38,957 nt of DNA, taken from assembly GCA_937867335.1 (NCBI GenBank), contig CALMKX010000254.1, positions 1-38,957 on the forward strand. The letters run 5' to 3'. The stretch comes from an uncultured Acidobacteriota bacterium. Lineage in GTDB: Bacteria; Acidobacteriota; Thermoanaerobaculia; Multivoradales; SZUA-115. Below the pieces are notes generated by a model. The model was not told the origin of the DNA. It saw nothing but the letters and a program-made list of their open reading frames with translations, and searched no databases. A program made the position numbers and the translations under genes. How positions within the stretch are numbered: the stretch's first letter is position 1; the number at the start of each line of letters is the position of its first letter. Shown piece after piece: positions 31,437 through 38,957 of the stretch.

Positions 31437-32123
31437 ATGCACTCGAACGGGGTTCATTCCGGCAGCCCCGGGGGAGCTCCACCGGTCCAGCCCCTCCACG
31501 GGCCAGGGCCGGCAGGGCAGAGCGAACACGGCCATCGAGCTCGCGGCCGCCACCACGGCCATGCAGCCTGCGAGGAGCCAGAAGATTGCTTCACCCAGGC
31601 CGAGGCAGAGGCCGCGGCCGGCATCCCCGGAGACGACCGCTTCGAGCGGCTGAGCCCGGAGCAGCAGGAGCTTCAAGCGCGGGTGGCGGCCGGGGAGCTC
31701 ACTCCCGAACAGGCGGCGTTGCTGGCCGGTTCGAACCCGCCCGGCCATGAGAACGCTTGCACCGCTCCCGGCAACTCCGAGTACGGCCACGAGCAGGGCA
31801 AGTGCGGCGAAGGGCCCCAGTGCAAGGAGGAGCAGGCCCTCGAGGCAAGCCTCCAGGTCACCCAGGACGCCGCCCAGGAGCAGACCGAGGAGACCTTCGA
31901 GAACTGCCTGGAGCAGCGCCAGGAAGCCCAGTTCGAGGAGGAGCACCTGGAAGTGAAGCTGGAGCGGCAGGACAGCATCAAGGCGGAAGAGCGCCTGCAG
32001 CGCACCGACCGCGAGCTCTTCGAGCGAGTGCACTCGGAAGACGAGTTCCACGAAGCCCTGAAGGATCGAGACGCCCTGCGCGTCGGCAACCCGCTCGCCA
32101 ACCCCGCGGAGATCCAGGGATGA
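31437..32123 (+). CDS. Hydrophilic Cys/His-rich hypothetical protein
   Basis: A 228-residue soluble protein with no signal peptide. Residues 1-60 are low in complexity and rich in His, Gly and Pro (RGRHHGHAACEEPEDC). The middle has further cysteines and histidines (HENACTAPG, HEQGKCGEGPQC), spaced as if they could bind metal. Residues of about 62-95 contain two PEQ units (LSPEQQELQ and LTPEQAALLAG). From about 130 the protein is a long acidic coiled-coil (EEEHLEVKLERQDSIKAEER). An AAGGAGG directly upstream supports the ATG. I do not recognise the family. It sits between the lysozyme-like gene and a small gene that it overlaps by ATGA. Confidence 0.68.
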   Translation: MHSNGVHSGSPGGAPPVQPLHGPGPAGQSEHGHRARGRHHGHAACEEPEDCFTQAEAEAAAGIPGDDRFERLSPEQQELQARVAAGELTPEQAALLAGSNPPGHENACTAPGNSEYGHEQGKCGEGPQCKEEQALEASLQVTQDAAQEQTEETFENCLEQRQEAQFEEEHLEVKLERQDSIKAEERLQRTDRELFERVHSEDEFHEALKDRDALRVGNPLANPAEIQG

Positions 32124-32392
32124 CCGCCGCCGTGCAACTCCACACCAGCACGGCCGGCTCCAGCCAGGGGCATTCCTCGGCGGTCGGCGGCTCCGCTTCT
32201 TCGTTGCTTCGGGGTCTCTTTCTGGGAGCCGCAGGCGCTTTCGCGCCGCGTCCTCAAGGCAGGGATCGCTTCGAGCGGGCCGGTGCCGCGAGCGTCTTCG
32301 ACCGCCACGGCGCGCCGCTCGAGGGAGCCACCGAGTGGCACCCCGCCGAGGGCGGCTTCGATTGGGGTTCCTTCGAGCCCGAGGAGGTCTGA
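32120..32392 (+). CDS. Small hypothetical protein, last gene of the orphan operon
   Basis: A 90-residue protein whose ATG overlaps the previous stop codon (ATGA), which is the best support that it is translated. The N-terminus is Ser/Gly-rich (TSTAGSSQGHSSAVGGSASS). A short hydrophobic stretch (SLLRGLFLGAAGAFA) at about 28-42 could be a membrane contact. The remainder is charged and ends EWHPAEGGFDWGSFEPEEV. No domain is recognised. It ends ten bases from the convergent sulfotransferase-like gene. Confidence 0.6.
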   Translation: MTAAVQLHTSTAGSSQGHSSAVGGSASSLLRGLFLGAAGAFAPRPQGRDRFERAGAASVFDRHGAPLEGATEWHPAEGGFDWGSFEPEEV

Positions 32393-32402
32393 GCCGTCGC
32401 GC

Positions 32403-33020
32403 CTAGGAGGCGCGGCGGTTGCGGTAGAGGGTTTCGTCCACCACCGCCACCATGCGGTCCACCGCGAGCTTGCCGCCCAGGAACGCATTGATCCGCTCGG
32501 CTTCGCGCCGGGGCTGGGCGAGCACCTGGCGGTAGTCGATCTCCAGAGTGTCGAACTGCGGGTAGTGGCGCAGCCAGTAGCCGGCGCGCCAGAGGTGGTT
32601 CTGGAACAGCTCGCGCATCTCCTCGTCCGAGGAGCCCTCGCCCTCGCCGCGGTGGGTGAGCATCTTCTTCTGCGAGGCCAGCACCTCGTCGAGGTCCCGG
32701 CGCATGAACACCACCTGGTAGTTGAGGTTCGGGGGCAAGTCCTTGAGCAGGAAGGAGATGATCTTCACGGCCTTGCCCCGGGCCGAGGCCAGCCAGCCCT
32801 TGTCCGCGGCTTCGCCCAGGTTCTTCACCCGCTCGTCTTCGTAATAGCCGCGGGGGTTGTCCTCGTCGGCGGTGCGCACGCCGTCGGTCACCACCGTCAG
32901 GCCCCCTGCCTCGAGCATCTTCATGGCCATCGAGGTTCCTGAGCGCGGCAGCCCCGAAACCACCACCACGGGCGCGCCATAGCGCAGGCGGCGCAAAGCC
33001 CAACGCCAACTCCAAGCCAT
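32403..33020 (-). CDS. Sulfotransferase-family P-loop protein
   Basis: A 205-residue protein. VVVSGLPRSGTSMAMKML (about 19-36) is the PAPS-binding 5'-phosphosulfate loop of sulfotransferases. RGYYEDERV follows, then YQVVFMRRDLDEVLASQKKM as the 3'-phosphate region and LEIDYRQVLAQPRREAERI near the C-terminus. The length is short but usual for bacterial members. It should move sulfate from PAPS to a sugar, lipid or peptide hydroxyl in the cytoplasm. I prefer ATG at 33020, with GGAG ten bases upstream, over a GTG at 33035. It is divergent from the phosphodiesterase cluster and converges with the orphan operon. Confidence 0.83.
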   Translation of the reverse strand: MAWSWRWALRRLRYGAPVVVVSGLPRSGTSMAMKMLEAGGLTVVTDGVRTADEDNPRGYYEDERVKNLGEAADKGWLASARGKAVKIISFLLKDLPPNLNYQVVFMRRDLDEVLASQKKMLTHRGEGEGSSDEEMRELFQNHLWRAGYWLRHYPQFDTLEIDYRQVLAQPRREAERINAFLGGKLAVDRMVAVVDETLYRNRRAS

Positions 33021-33264
33021 CGCTTTGGTCTCCACCGAGCCGGGAACCGGGCACGGAGGGCGGCCTCGGGGCTGTGCTTCGGCGCCCTCGTATGCGCTTG
33101 ATCTCCCCCCGAGCGAAGGGCTATGCTGCCCCTCCGGTCGGCAACCCGCCGGCTCGGAGCAGCCTTATAGCACACCGGATGGTTCTGGCCGCGAGGCCTC
33201 GACGGCGCCCTCGCCAGCCACCGGCCGCCCTTCCGAACCGAAAGCGCGATTCCGCCGAGACGCC

Positions 33265-35460
33265 ATGGCCCATACCGCCTCCGTCGCTCTTCCTCTGAAG
33301 CCTCGCCGGGCCTCGGCCCCCAAGCTCCACGCGGCCGCCCTGGCCGCCCTCGCCCTGGCTCTGGGTTGGGCCTTGCCCGCCCAGGCCTACGTGGGCCCGG
33401 GCGCCGGCTTCGCCCTGGCCTCGTCGTTCGCGGTGGTGTTCGTCACGATTGTGCTGGCCATCTTCGCCATCCTGGCCTATCCGTTCCGGGTGGCCTGGCG
33501 CCGCCTGCGGCGAGGCAAGCCCCCCCAGGCGCGGGTCAAGAGGCTGATCGTGGTGGGTTTCGACGGCCAGGACACGCGCCTGACCGACCGCTTTCTCGCC
33601 GAAGGCAAGCTGCCCAACTTCAAGAAGCTGGCCGAGCTCGGCTGCTACCGGCCGCTCGCCTCCACGTATCCTTCGCTCTCGCCGGTGGCCTGGTCTTCGT
33701 TCTCGACCGGCACCCACCCGGCCAAGCACAACATCTTCGACTTCCTCGACCGCGACCGCCGCACCTATCTACCGATGCTCTCCTCGACCCGCATCGGCGA
33801 AGTGAGGCGCTTCTTCCGCCTGGGCAAGTGGCGGATTCCCCGCGACAAGCCCGAGCTCACCCTGCTGCGCCGCTCGACGCCGTTCTGGACCTTGCTGGGC
33901 CAGAAGGGGATCTGGTCGACCGTGCTGCGGGTGCCGATCACCTTCCCGCCGGACCGCTTCTACGGCGCCGAGCTCTCGGCCATGTGCGTGCCGGACCTGC
34001 TCGGCACCCAGGGCACCTTCCTGCTGTTCACCACCCGTCCGGCCAGCGGCAAATTCAAGGAGGGCGGCATCCGCGTGGCCCTCGAGCCGCCCGGGGCCGA
34101 GCGCTTCGAAACTCGCCTCGAGGGCCCCGAGAACCTCTTCCTCGAGGACCGGCCGCCGCTTTCGACGGCGATGAGCCTCACGGTAGACCGCGCGGCGAAG
34201 AAGGCCACGATTGCGATCGGCAGCGAAGAGACCGTGACCCTCGCCGTGGGCGAGCTCTCCGGCTGGCTGTCGGTGCTCTTCAAGGCAGCTCCGGGCGTGA
34301 CCGTGCGGGGCATCACCCGCGTGCAGGTGACCGAGATCGGCGAGCATTTCTCGCTCTACGTGGCGCCGATCAACCTCGACCCGGAAGGGCCGGCGATGCC
34401 GATCTCCCACCCGAGCTACTACGCCACCTACCTGGCGAAGAAGATCGGCCCCTTCGCCACCCTGGGCCTCGCCGAGGACACCTGGTCCTTGAACGAGAAG
34501 GTGGTGGACGACGGCACCTTCCTGAAGCAGACCCTGGACATCGACGACGAGCGGCAGCGGATGTTCTTCGCCTCCCTCGACCAGCTGAAGAAGGGCTCGC
34601 TGGTGTGCGTGTTCGACGCCACGGACCGCATCCAGCACATGTTCTGGCGTTACCTCGAGAAGGACCACCCCGCCCACAGCGCCAATCCGCAGACCGAGCA
34701 CGCCAACGCCATCGAGGAACTCTACCGGCGCAACGACGAGGTGGTGGGCAAGGTGCTGGCCAAGATGCGCCGGGGCGATCTGCTGATGGTGATCTCGGAC
34801 CACGGCTTCACCTCCTTCCGCCGCGGTGTGAACCTCAATGCCTGGCTGCTCGCCAACGGCTATCTCGCTTTGAAGGAAGGCTGCGACGGTAGCGGCGAGT
34901 GGCTGGCGGACATCGACTGGAGCCGCACCCGGGCCTACGGCGTGGGCCTGGCCGGGATGTTCCTCAACGTGCGCGGCCGCGAAGCCCAGGGCATCGTGGA
35001 GCCGGGCCGCGAGGCGGCGGCGCTCAAGGCCGAGATCCTCGCCAAGATGTCCGGTTTGAAAGACACCGAGAAGGGCGGCGAGGTGGGCATCCGGGAGGTC
35101 TTCGACACCGCCAAGCTCTACAGCGGCCCGTACCTCGAGAACGCCCCGGACCTGATCGTGGGCTACAACCACGGCTACCGGGTGTCCTGGGACTCGGCCA
35201 CCGGCATGGCAAGCGGCGCGGTGTTCGAGGACAACCTCAAGGCCTGGAGCGGCGACCACTGCGTGGACCCGCGGATCGTGCCGGGTGTGTTCTTCTGCAG
35301 CCACAAGATCGACGTCGACCAGCCCGCGCTGATGGACGTGGCGCCCACCGCCCTCACTCTCTTCGGTCTCGAGCCGCCGGCCCATATGGACGCCCGGCCC
35401 CTGTTCAAGGCCGGGCCCCTGGCGGCAGACCCGTTCGCCCGGAAAGCGAAGGCGGCGTGA
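33265..35460 (+). CDS. Membrane-anchored type I phosphodiesterase/alkaline phosphatase-superfamily protein
   Basis: A 731-residue protein. Two hydrophobic segments, at about 22-42 and 50-74, precede the catalytic domain, so it is anchored near its N-terminus. LIVVGFDGQD holds metal ligand Asp100. TYPSLSPVAWSSFSTG gives a candidate nucleophile Ser139. VFDATDRIQHMFW, MVISDHGFTSF and AWSGDHC carry the remaining metal-binding Asp and His residues. The order matches the PF01663 phosphodiesterase family, which cleaves nucleotide or lipid phosphodiesters and can transfer phosphoryl groups. About 200 residues between nucleophile and second metal site form a beta-rich insert (VAPINLDPEGPAMPISHP). The next gene encodes a homologue and starts at the overlapping GTGA. 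Confidence 0.85.
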   Translation: MAHTASVALPLKPRRASAPKLHAAALAALALALGWALPAQAYVGPGAGFALASSFAVVFVTIVLAIFAILAYPFRVAWRRLRRGKPPQARVKRLIVVGFDGQDTRLTDRFLAEGKLPNFKKLAELGCYRPLASTYPSLSPVAWSSFSTGTHPAKHNIFDFLDRDRRTYLPMLSSTRIGEVRRFFRLGKWRIPRDKPELTLLRRSTPFWTLLGQKGIWSTVLRVPITFPPDRFYGAELSAMCVPDLLGTQGTFLLFTTRPASGKFKEGGIRVALEPPGAERFETRLEGPENLFLEDRPPLSTAMSLTVDRAAKKATIAIGSEETVTLAVGELSGWLSVLFKAAPGVTVRGITRVQVTEIGEHFSLYVAPINLDPEGPAMPISHPSYYATYLAKKIGPFATLGLAEDTWSLNEKVVDDGTFLKQTLDIDDERQRMFFASLDQLKKGSLVCVFDATDRIQHMFWRYLEKDHPAHSANPQTEHANAIEELYRRNDEVVGKVLAKMRRGDLLMVISDHGFTSFRRGVNLNAWLLANGYLALKEGCDGSGEWLADIDWSRTRAYGVGLAGMFLNVRGREAQGIVEPGREAAALKAEILAKMSGLKDTEKGGEVGIREVFDTAKLYSGPYLENAPDLIVGYNHGYRVSWDSATGMASGAVFEDNLKAWSGDHCVDPRIVPGVFFCSHKIDVDQPALMDVAPTALTLFGLEPPAHMDARPLFKAGPLAADPFARKAKAA

Positions 35461-37484
35461 GCTCCCCTCGAACGCAGAGCGGGCGCGTGGCCGGCGCGCC
35501 CGGGAAGCCGCGCGGCCGGAGCCGACTGGCGCTCGCGGCGGTGCTGGTCGCAGCCCTGGCAGCGGCTCTCGGCTGCCACGGCAAGAAGGCCCAGCAGCCG
35601 AAGGTGATCGTGATCGGCCTGGACGGCCTGGACTTCACCCTGACAGGCCAGCTGATGGCCGAGGGCAAGCTGCCCAATCTCTCGAAGATTGCCCAGCGGG
35701 GCTTCTTCCAGGCCCTGGGCACGGCGGTGCCGCCGCAGAGCCCGGTGGCTTGGTCCAACTTCATCACCGGCATGGACGCGGGCGGCCACGGCATCTACGA
35801 CTTCATCCACCGCGATGCCAAGACCATGGTGCCCTATCTCTCGACCAGCCGGGTCGACGAGACCACCCGCTTCTTCCGCATCGGCAAGTACCAGTTCCCC
35901 TTGAACGGCGGCAAGACCCGGCTGCTGCGCCAGGGCACGCCGTTCTGGGAGGTGCTCGCCCAGCACGGGATCGACACCGCGGTGGTACGCATGCCGGCCA
36001 ATTTCCCGCCTTCGGGCAAGGCGGACAAGGAGATCTCCGGCATGGGCACGCCGGACCTCCTGGGCACGCCGGGAACCTTCCAGTTCTACACCACCGAGCT
36101 CTTCAAGTACTACGGCAAGGAGATCACCGGCGGCGAAGTGCACGAAGTGGTGGTGGAGAACGACCAGGTCCAGGACAAGATCTACGGCCCCACCAACCCC
36201 TACCTCGCGCCGATCGAAGGCCAGAAGCCCGAGCGGCTGGCCGAGCCCTTCACCGTCTACCTCGACCCTCATCGCGATGCCGTCAAGCTGGTGCTGGCAG
36301 ACCAGGAGCGGCTGCTCGAGAAGGGCGAGTGGAGCGACTGGCTCACCATCGACTTCAAGCTCGCTCCCACCCAGCACCTGACGGGCATCGCCCGCTTCTA
36401 CCTGAAGCAGGTGCGGCCGGAGCTCGAGCTCTACGTGACGCCGATCAACCTCGACCCCCTGGCGCCGGCCCAGCCGATCTCCCACCCCGAGGATTTCGCC
36501 GCCGAGCTCGCCGAGCGCACCGGCCGCTACTACACCAAGGAGATGCCGGAGGACACCAAGGCCCTGAACGCGGGCATCTTCACCCCGGAGGAGTTCCTGC
36601 ACCAGGCCGAGCTCGCCACCGAGCCGCAGATCGTGCAGCTCCAGCAGATGCTCGACGACTACCGCCAGGGCCTGCTGTTCTTCTACTTCGGCGACACCGA
36701 TCAGGTGGCCCACATGATGTGGCGCGCGATGGACCCGGCCCATCCGGCCTACAACGCCGCCCAGGACGGCCCCTTCGCCGAGGTGATCCCCAAGCTCTAC
36801 CAGAAGTTCGACCGGGTGCTGGGCTACGTGCTCGAGCACGCGCCGCCGGATGCCCTGGTGCTGGTGATGTCGGACCACGGCTTCGCCCCCTTCCGGCGGG
36901 CGGTGAACCTCAACAGCTGGCTTCGGGACAACGGCTACCTCGCCACCCTCGATCCCACCCGGCGGGCCACCTCGGGCTTCTTCGACAACTTCAACTGGGC
37001 GAAGACCAAGGCCTACGCCCTCGGCTTGAACGGCCTCTACATCAACCTCGCGGGCCGCGAGAAGGACGGCATCGTGCCGGCTTCGGAGCGCGAAGCCCTG
37101 ATGAAAGAGCTCTCGGCGAAGCTCCTGGCCCTGACCGACACCAAGAACGGCGAGCGGGCGATCACCAAGGTCTACCCCCGCGAGGAGGTCTACCAGGACC
37201 GCGGCCACCTCGAGATCGGCCCGGACCTCGTGGTGGGCTTCGCCCGCACCTGGCGCACCTCGAACGAGTCGGCCCTGGCCGGCCTGGCCGCCGAAGTCTT
37301 CTCGGACAACACCGCCGCCTGGAGCGGCGACCATTGCATGGACCACGAAACGGTGCCCGGAGTGCTCTTCGGCACCCGCAAGCTCGCCCGGCCGGCTGCG
37401 AGCCTCAAGGACCTCGCGGCCTCCATCCTGGTCGAGCTCGGAGTCCAGGAACCCTTCCCCCCGCGGGCGCCGAGCGCCCCCTAG
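35457..37484 (+). CDS. Lipoprotein phosphodiesterase/alkaline phosphatase-superfamily protein, paralogue of the preceding gene
   Basis: A 675-residue protein beginning with GTG that overlaps the previous stop. A lipoprotein-type signal ends in VAALAAALGC, so Cys40 is the probable lipid attachment. The catalytic domain matches its neighbour point by point: VIGLDGLDF with Asp56, QSPVAWSNFITG with Ser95, YFGDTDQVAHMMW, VMSDHGFAPF and AWSGDHC. The shared insert TPINLDPLAPAQPISHPEDF confirms a tandem duplication within one operon. The first protein is anchored by membrane helices and this one by lipid, so they may act on opposite faces or at different distances from the membrane. No TonB or transporter gene is nearby. 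The substrate is unknown. Confidence 0.85.
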   Translation: MSSPRTQSGRVAGAPGKPRGRSRLALAAVLVAALAAALGCHGKKAQQPKVIVIGLDGLDFTLTGQLMAEGKLPNLSKIAQRGFFQALGTAVPPQSPVAWSNFITGMDAGGHGIYDFIHRDAKTMVPYLSTSRVDETTRFFRIGKYQFPLNGGKTRLLRQGTPFWEVLAQHGIDTAVVRMPANFPPSGKADKEISGMGTPDLLGTPGTFQFYTTELFKYYGKEITGGEVHEVVVENDQVQDKIYGPTNPYLAPIEGQKPERLAEPFTVYLDPHRDAVKLVLADQERLLEKGEWSDWLTIDFKLAPTQHLTGIARFYLKQVRPELELYVTPINLDPLAPAQPISHPEDFAAELAERTGRYYTKEMPEDTKALNAGIFTPEEFLHQAELATEPQIVQLQQMLDDYRQGLLFFYFGDTDQVAHMMWRAMDPAHPAYNAAQDGPFAEVIPKLYQKFDRVLGYVLEHAPPDALVLVMSDHGFAPFRRAVNLNSWLRDNGYLATLDPTRRATSGFFDNFNWAKTKAYALGLNGLYINLAGREKDGIVPASEREALMKELSAKLLALTDTKNGERAITKVYPREEVYQDRGHLEIGPDLVVGFARTWRTSNESALAGLAAEVFSDNTAAWSGDHCMDHETVPGVLFGTRKLARPAASLKDLAASILVELGVQEPFPPRAPSAP

Positions 37485-37498
37485 AGCGGAGCCCAGAG

Positions 37499-37696
37499 AT
37501 GTTTGGCAACACCGTGAAGATCAAGCTGGACAAGGACTTGCTGGCGCGCATCGAGCGCGTCTCGCGGGTGGCGGGCTACTCCTCGCCGGAGGAGTTCATC
37601 AGCCACGCGCTGGAGAAGGAGCTCGCCAAGCTCGAGGACGCCGGCTCGGAAGAAGAGCTCAAGAAGCGGCTCCGGGGCCTCGGCTACATCTCCTAG
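37499..37696 (+). CDS. Small ribbon-helix-helix-like protein with LGY C-terminus
   Basis: A 65-residue protein. VKIKLDKDLLARIERVSRVA looks like the strand and first helix of a ribbon-helix-helix fold, and SSPEEFISHALEKELAKLE like its second helix. Such proteins are usually dimeric DNA binders of the CopG/Arc type. The last 20 residues are an acidic then basic helix ending RLRGLGYIS, which matches the C-terminus of the sulfatase-like lipoprotein at 11065. It starts 14 bases after the phosphodiesterase gene with weak AGAG-type spacing, and six bases separate it from the membrane-protein gene. It could regulate the cluster or be an assembly partner; I cannot tell. Confidence 0.72.
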   Translation: MFGNTVKIKLDKDLLARIERVSRVAGYSSPEEFISHALEKELAKLEDAGSEEELKKRLRGLGYIS

Positions 37697-37702
37697 ACGG
37701 CG

Positions 37703-38542
37703 ATGGCGACCCTCAACTCCCTGCTGCGGCAGCTCTTCGACCTGCTGCTCTCCCCCTTCGCCGGCCTGCCCTCGGTGGTGCCGGTCACCGCGATTTCGGT
37801 GGTGGTGGGGGTGGCGATGCTCTGGGTGTACAAGAAGACCTCCAACCAGCAGAAGATCGAGGACGTGAAGCAGCAGATCTTCGCCAGCGTCTTCGAGATC
37901 CGCCTGTTCAACGACAACCTGCCGGCGATCTTCCGCGCCCAGGGGGATATCTTCCGGCGCATCCCCCGCTACCTCTCGCTCTCCTTCGTGCCCCTGGCCT
38001 GGATGCTCCTGCCGATGGTGCTGCTGATCGCCCAGCTGCAGTTCCACTACGGCTACCAGGGCTTGCAGCCCGGGCAGCCGGTGCTGCTGAAGGCCACCCT
38101 GAAGCCCGGCGCGAGCCTGCCGCAGGACGCCGCCGGCGCTCTCGACGTGGCGCTCTCTGCGCCCGAAGGCCTGAAGGTGGAGGCCGGGCCGGTGTGGGTG
38201 CCTGCGCTGCGCGAAGTGAGCTGGCGCCTGGCCGCCGAGCGCCCGGGCTCCTACCAGCTCACCCTCAAGGCCGGCAGCGAGAGCCTCACCAAGACCGCCG
38301 TCTCCTCCGAGAAGAACCTGCGCCGCTCGCCGATCCGAGTGGGCGGCGCCTTGCTCGACCAGCTGCTCTACCCGGCGGAGGACCCCATCCCCACCACCAG
38401 CCCCTTCGCCGAGGTGAAGCTGGACTACCCCGAAGCCGAAGTGAACCTGCTCGGCTGGCACACCCACTGGCTGATCGCCTTCTTCGTCCTCTCCCTGGTG
38501 GCCGCCTTCGCGCTCAAGGGCTGGATGGGCGTGGAGCTGTAG
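37703..38542 (+). CDS. Membrane protein with coiled-coil and periplasmic domain, distantly Oxa1/EMC3-like in layout
   Basis: A 279-residue protein. Membrane helices are predicted at about 25-43, 94-113 and 252-275. Between the first two is a charged helical hairpin (KKTSNQQKIEDVKQQIFASV). A beta-rich domain of about 130 residues lies between the second and third, probably on the outer side (KAGSESLTKTAVSSEKNL). The helix, cytoplasmic coiled hairpin, helix order resembles the Oxa1/TMCO1/EMC3 membrane-insertase group, but I see no sequence signature, so the similarity is only architectural. It follows the ribbon-helix-helix-like gene by six bases and ends the operon. It may form a complex with the phosphodiesterases (inference). 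Confidence 0.75.
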   Translation: MATLNSLLRQLFDLLLSPFAGLPSVVPVTAISVVVGVAMLWVYKKTSNQQKIEDVKQQIFASVFEIRLFNDNLPAIFRAQGDIFRRIPRYLSLSFVPLAWMLLPMVLLIAQLQFHYGYQGLQPGQPVLLKATLKPGASLPQDAAGALDVALSAPEGLKVEAGPVWVPALREVSWRLAAERPGSYQLTLKAGSESLTKTAVSSEKNLRRSPIRVGGALLDQLLYPAEDPIPTTSPFAEVKLDYPEAEVNLLGWHTHWLIAFFVLSLVAAFALKGWMGVEL

Positions 38543-38556
38543 GGCGAGAAAACCCA

Positions 38557-38579
38557 GCGGGGGAGCGAGCGTCCCCCGC
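38557..38579 (+). terminator. Probable terminator closing the phosphodiesterase operon
   Basis: GCGGGGGA and TCCCCCGC form a perfect 8-bp stem around a seven-base loop, 14 bases after the stop codon. It is followed by ATTCC, so the T-tract is minimal. Its strength and position make it the best terminator hairpin in the window. Confidence 0.58.
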
Positions 38580-38730
38580 ATTCCCCAGCAGCCCCTGCCT
38601 CCAAGCCTCCTGGCTGGCCCGCCTCCAGGCTCGCCAGCGCTGCATTCCTTCGCTTCGACATGTGCAGTAAGATTCGCTCAAGCTTGCCATGGAACAAGTT
38701 CGCTGGCTCAGGGCAACGAGCTGGCCGTTC

Positions 38731-38736
38731 GAGGAG
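38731..38736 (+). promoter_or_regulatory. Ribosome binding site of the TIR-domain gene
   Basis: GAGGAG lies eight bases upstream of a GTG at 38745. It favours that codon over the out-of-frame ATG at 38689. Confidence 0.6.
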
Positions 38737-38744
38737 TTCGGCCG

Positions 38745-38957
38745 GTGGCGGAATTCGACGTCTTCCTCTCTCACAACAGCCAGGACAAGGCGGCCGTGAA
38801 AGCCTTGGGCGAGGAGCTGAAGGCCCGGGGAATCACGGTCTGGCTGGACGAGTGGGAGCTGCGGCCGGGTAAGCGCTGGCAGAAGGAGCTCGAGGCTGCG
38901 ATTGCCATCTCGCGCTCGGTGGCGGTCTTCGTGGGCGCGAATGGCCTGGGCCCCTGG
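38745..38957 (+). CDS. TIR-domain protein, N-terminal 71 residues (continues beyond the window)
   Basis: The frame from GTG at 38745 opens with VAEFDVFLSHNSQDKAAV, the first strand and BB-loop region of bacterial TIR domains. LKARGITVWLDEWELRPGK follows, then WQKELEAAIAISRSVAVFVG, where the glutamate near residue 49 is at the usual catalytic place of NAD-cleaving TIRs. The visible part ends at GLGPW, still inside the domain. Bacterial TIR domains cut NAD or make signalling nucleotides, often in phage defence; others only mediate assembly. The C-terminal sensor or effector part is outside the window, so its role cannot be decided. It lies downstream of a terminator hairpin and is probably separately transcribed. 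Confidence 0.85.
   Translation, partial: MAEFDVFLSHNSQDKAAVKALGEELKARGITVWLDEWELRPGKRWQKELEAAIAISRSVAVFVGANGLGPW

Noticed and set aside
35175-37346. A 723-codon frame antisense to the second phosphodiesterase.
   Set aside because: Composition is typical of a GC-driven shadow and the opposite strand has all catalytic motifs.

Overview
The window is very GC-rich bacterial chromosome with tightly packed genes, many 4-base start/stop overlaps and frequent GTG or TTG starts. The mixture of surface-sugar genes, sulfatase-like lipoproteins, Uma2 and orphan exported proteins fits an Acidobacteriota-like lineage or another little-studied GC-rich Gram-negative. That placement is an inference; there is no rRNA here. 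I saw no tRNA, rRNA, CRISPR array, insertion sequence or prophage.

Layout. 1-539: tail of an NrtR-like Nudix regulator. 540-1629: a less GC-rich stretch with one small secreted protein. 1630-7590: a plus-strand run with an AGCS amino-acid symporter, dipeptide epimerase, GlcNAc-kinase-like protein, membrane-anchored GT2, threonine-synthase-like enzyme and a small exported protein. 7690-9255: exported beta-propeller-like protein. 9342-12492 (minus): an AhpD-like protein whose frame crosses a UGA (predicted selenocysteine with a SECIS hairpin), a LOG-family protein, a small membrane protein and a sulfatase-fold lipoprotein. 12535-19171 (plus): a surface polysaccharide operon with a GT-C-like membrane protein, GT4, asparagine synthase, GT2 and a serine-acetyltransferase-like enzyme, followed by Uma2. 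19807-25214 (minus): a second sugar operon with RfbF, a C-methyltransferase, RfbC, a DUF4910 peptidase-like protein, an SDR and an M50B-like protease, with a probable promoter in front. 25409-25969 (minus): infC with a probable AUC start. 26091-29529: UPF0173 hydrolase, MoaB-like protein, GlsB/YeaQ-like protein, a GT-B-like protein and an exported DJ-1/PfpI protein. 29637-32392: an orphan three-gene unit with a strong promoter and a lysozyme-like lead gene. 32403-38542: a sulfotransferase-like gene facing away from a cluster of two related phosphodiesterase-fold proteins, a ribbon-helix-helix-like mini-protein and a membrane protein. 38745-end: start of a TIR-domain protein.

How the genes may work together. 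The symporter, epimerase and kinase look like a murein-fragment salvage set. The two sugar operons probably assemble or modify a surface glycan. The least explained units are the 29.7-32.4 kb orphan operon and the 33.3-38.5 kb phosphodiesterase cluster. The clearest surprises are the predicted selenoprotein and the AUC-initiated infC.
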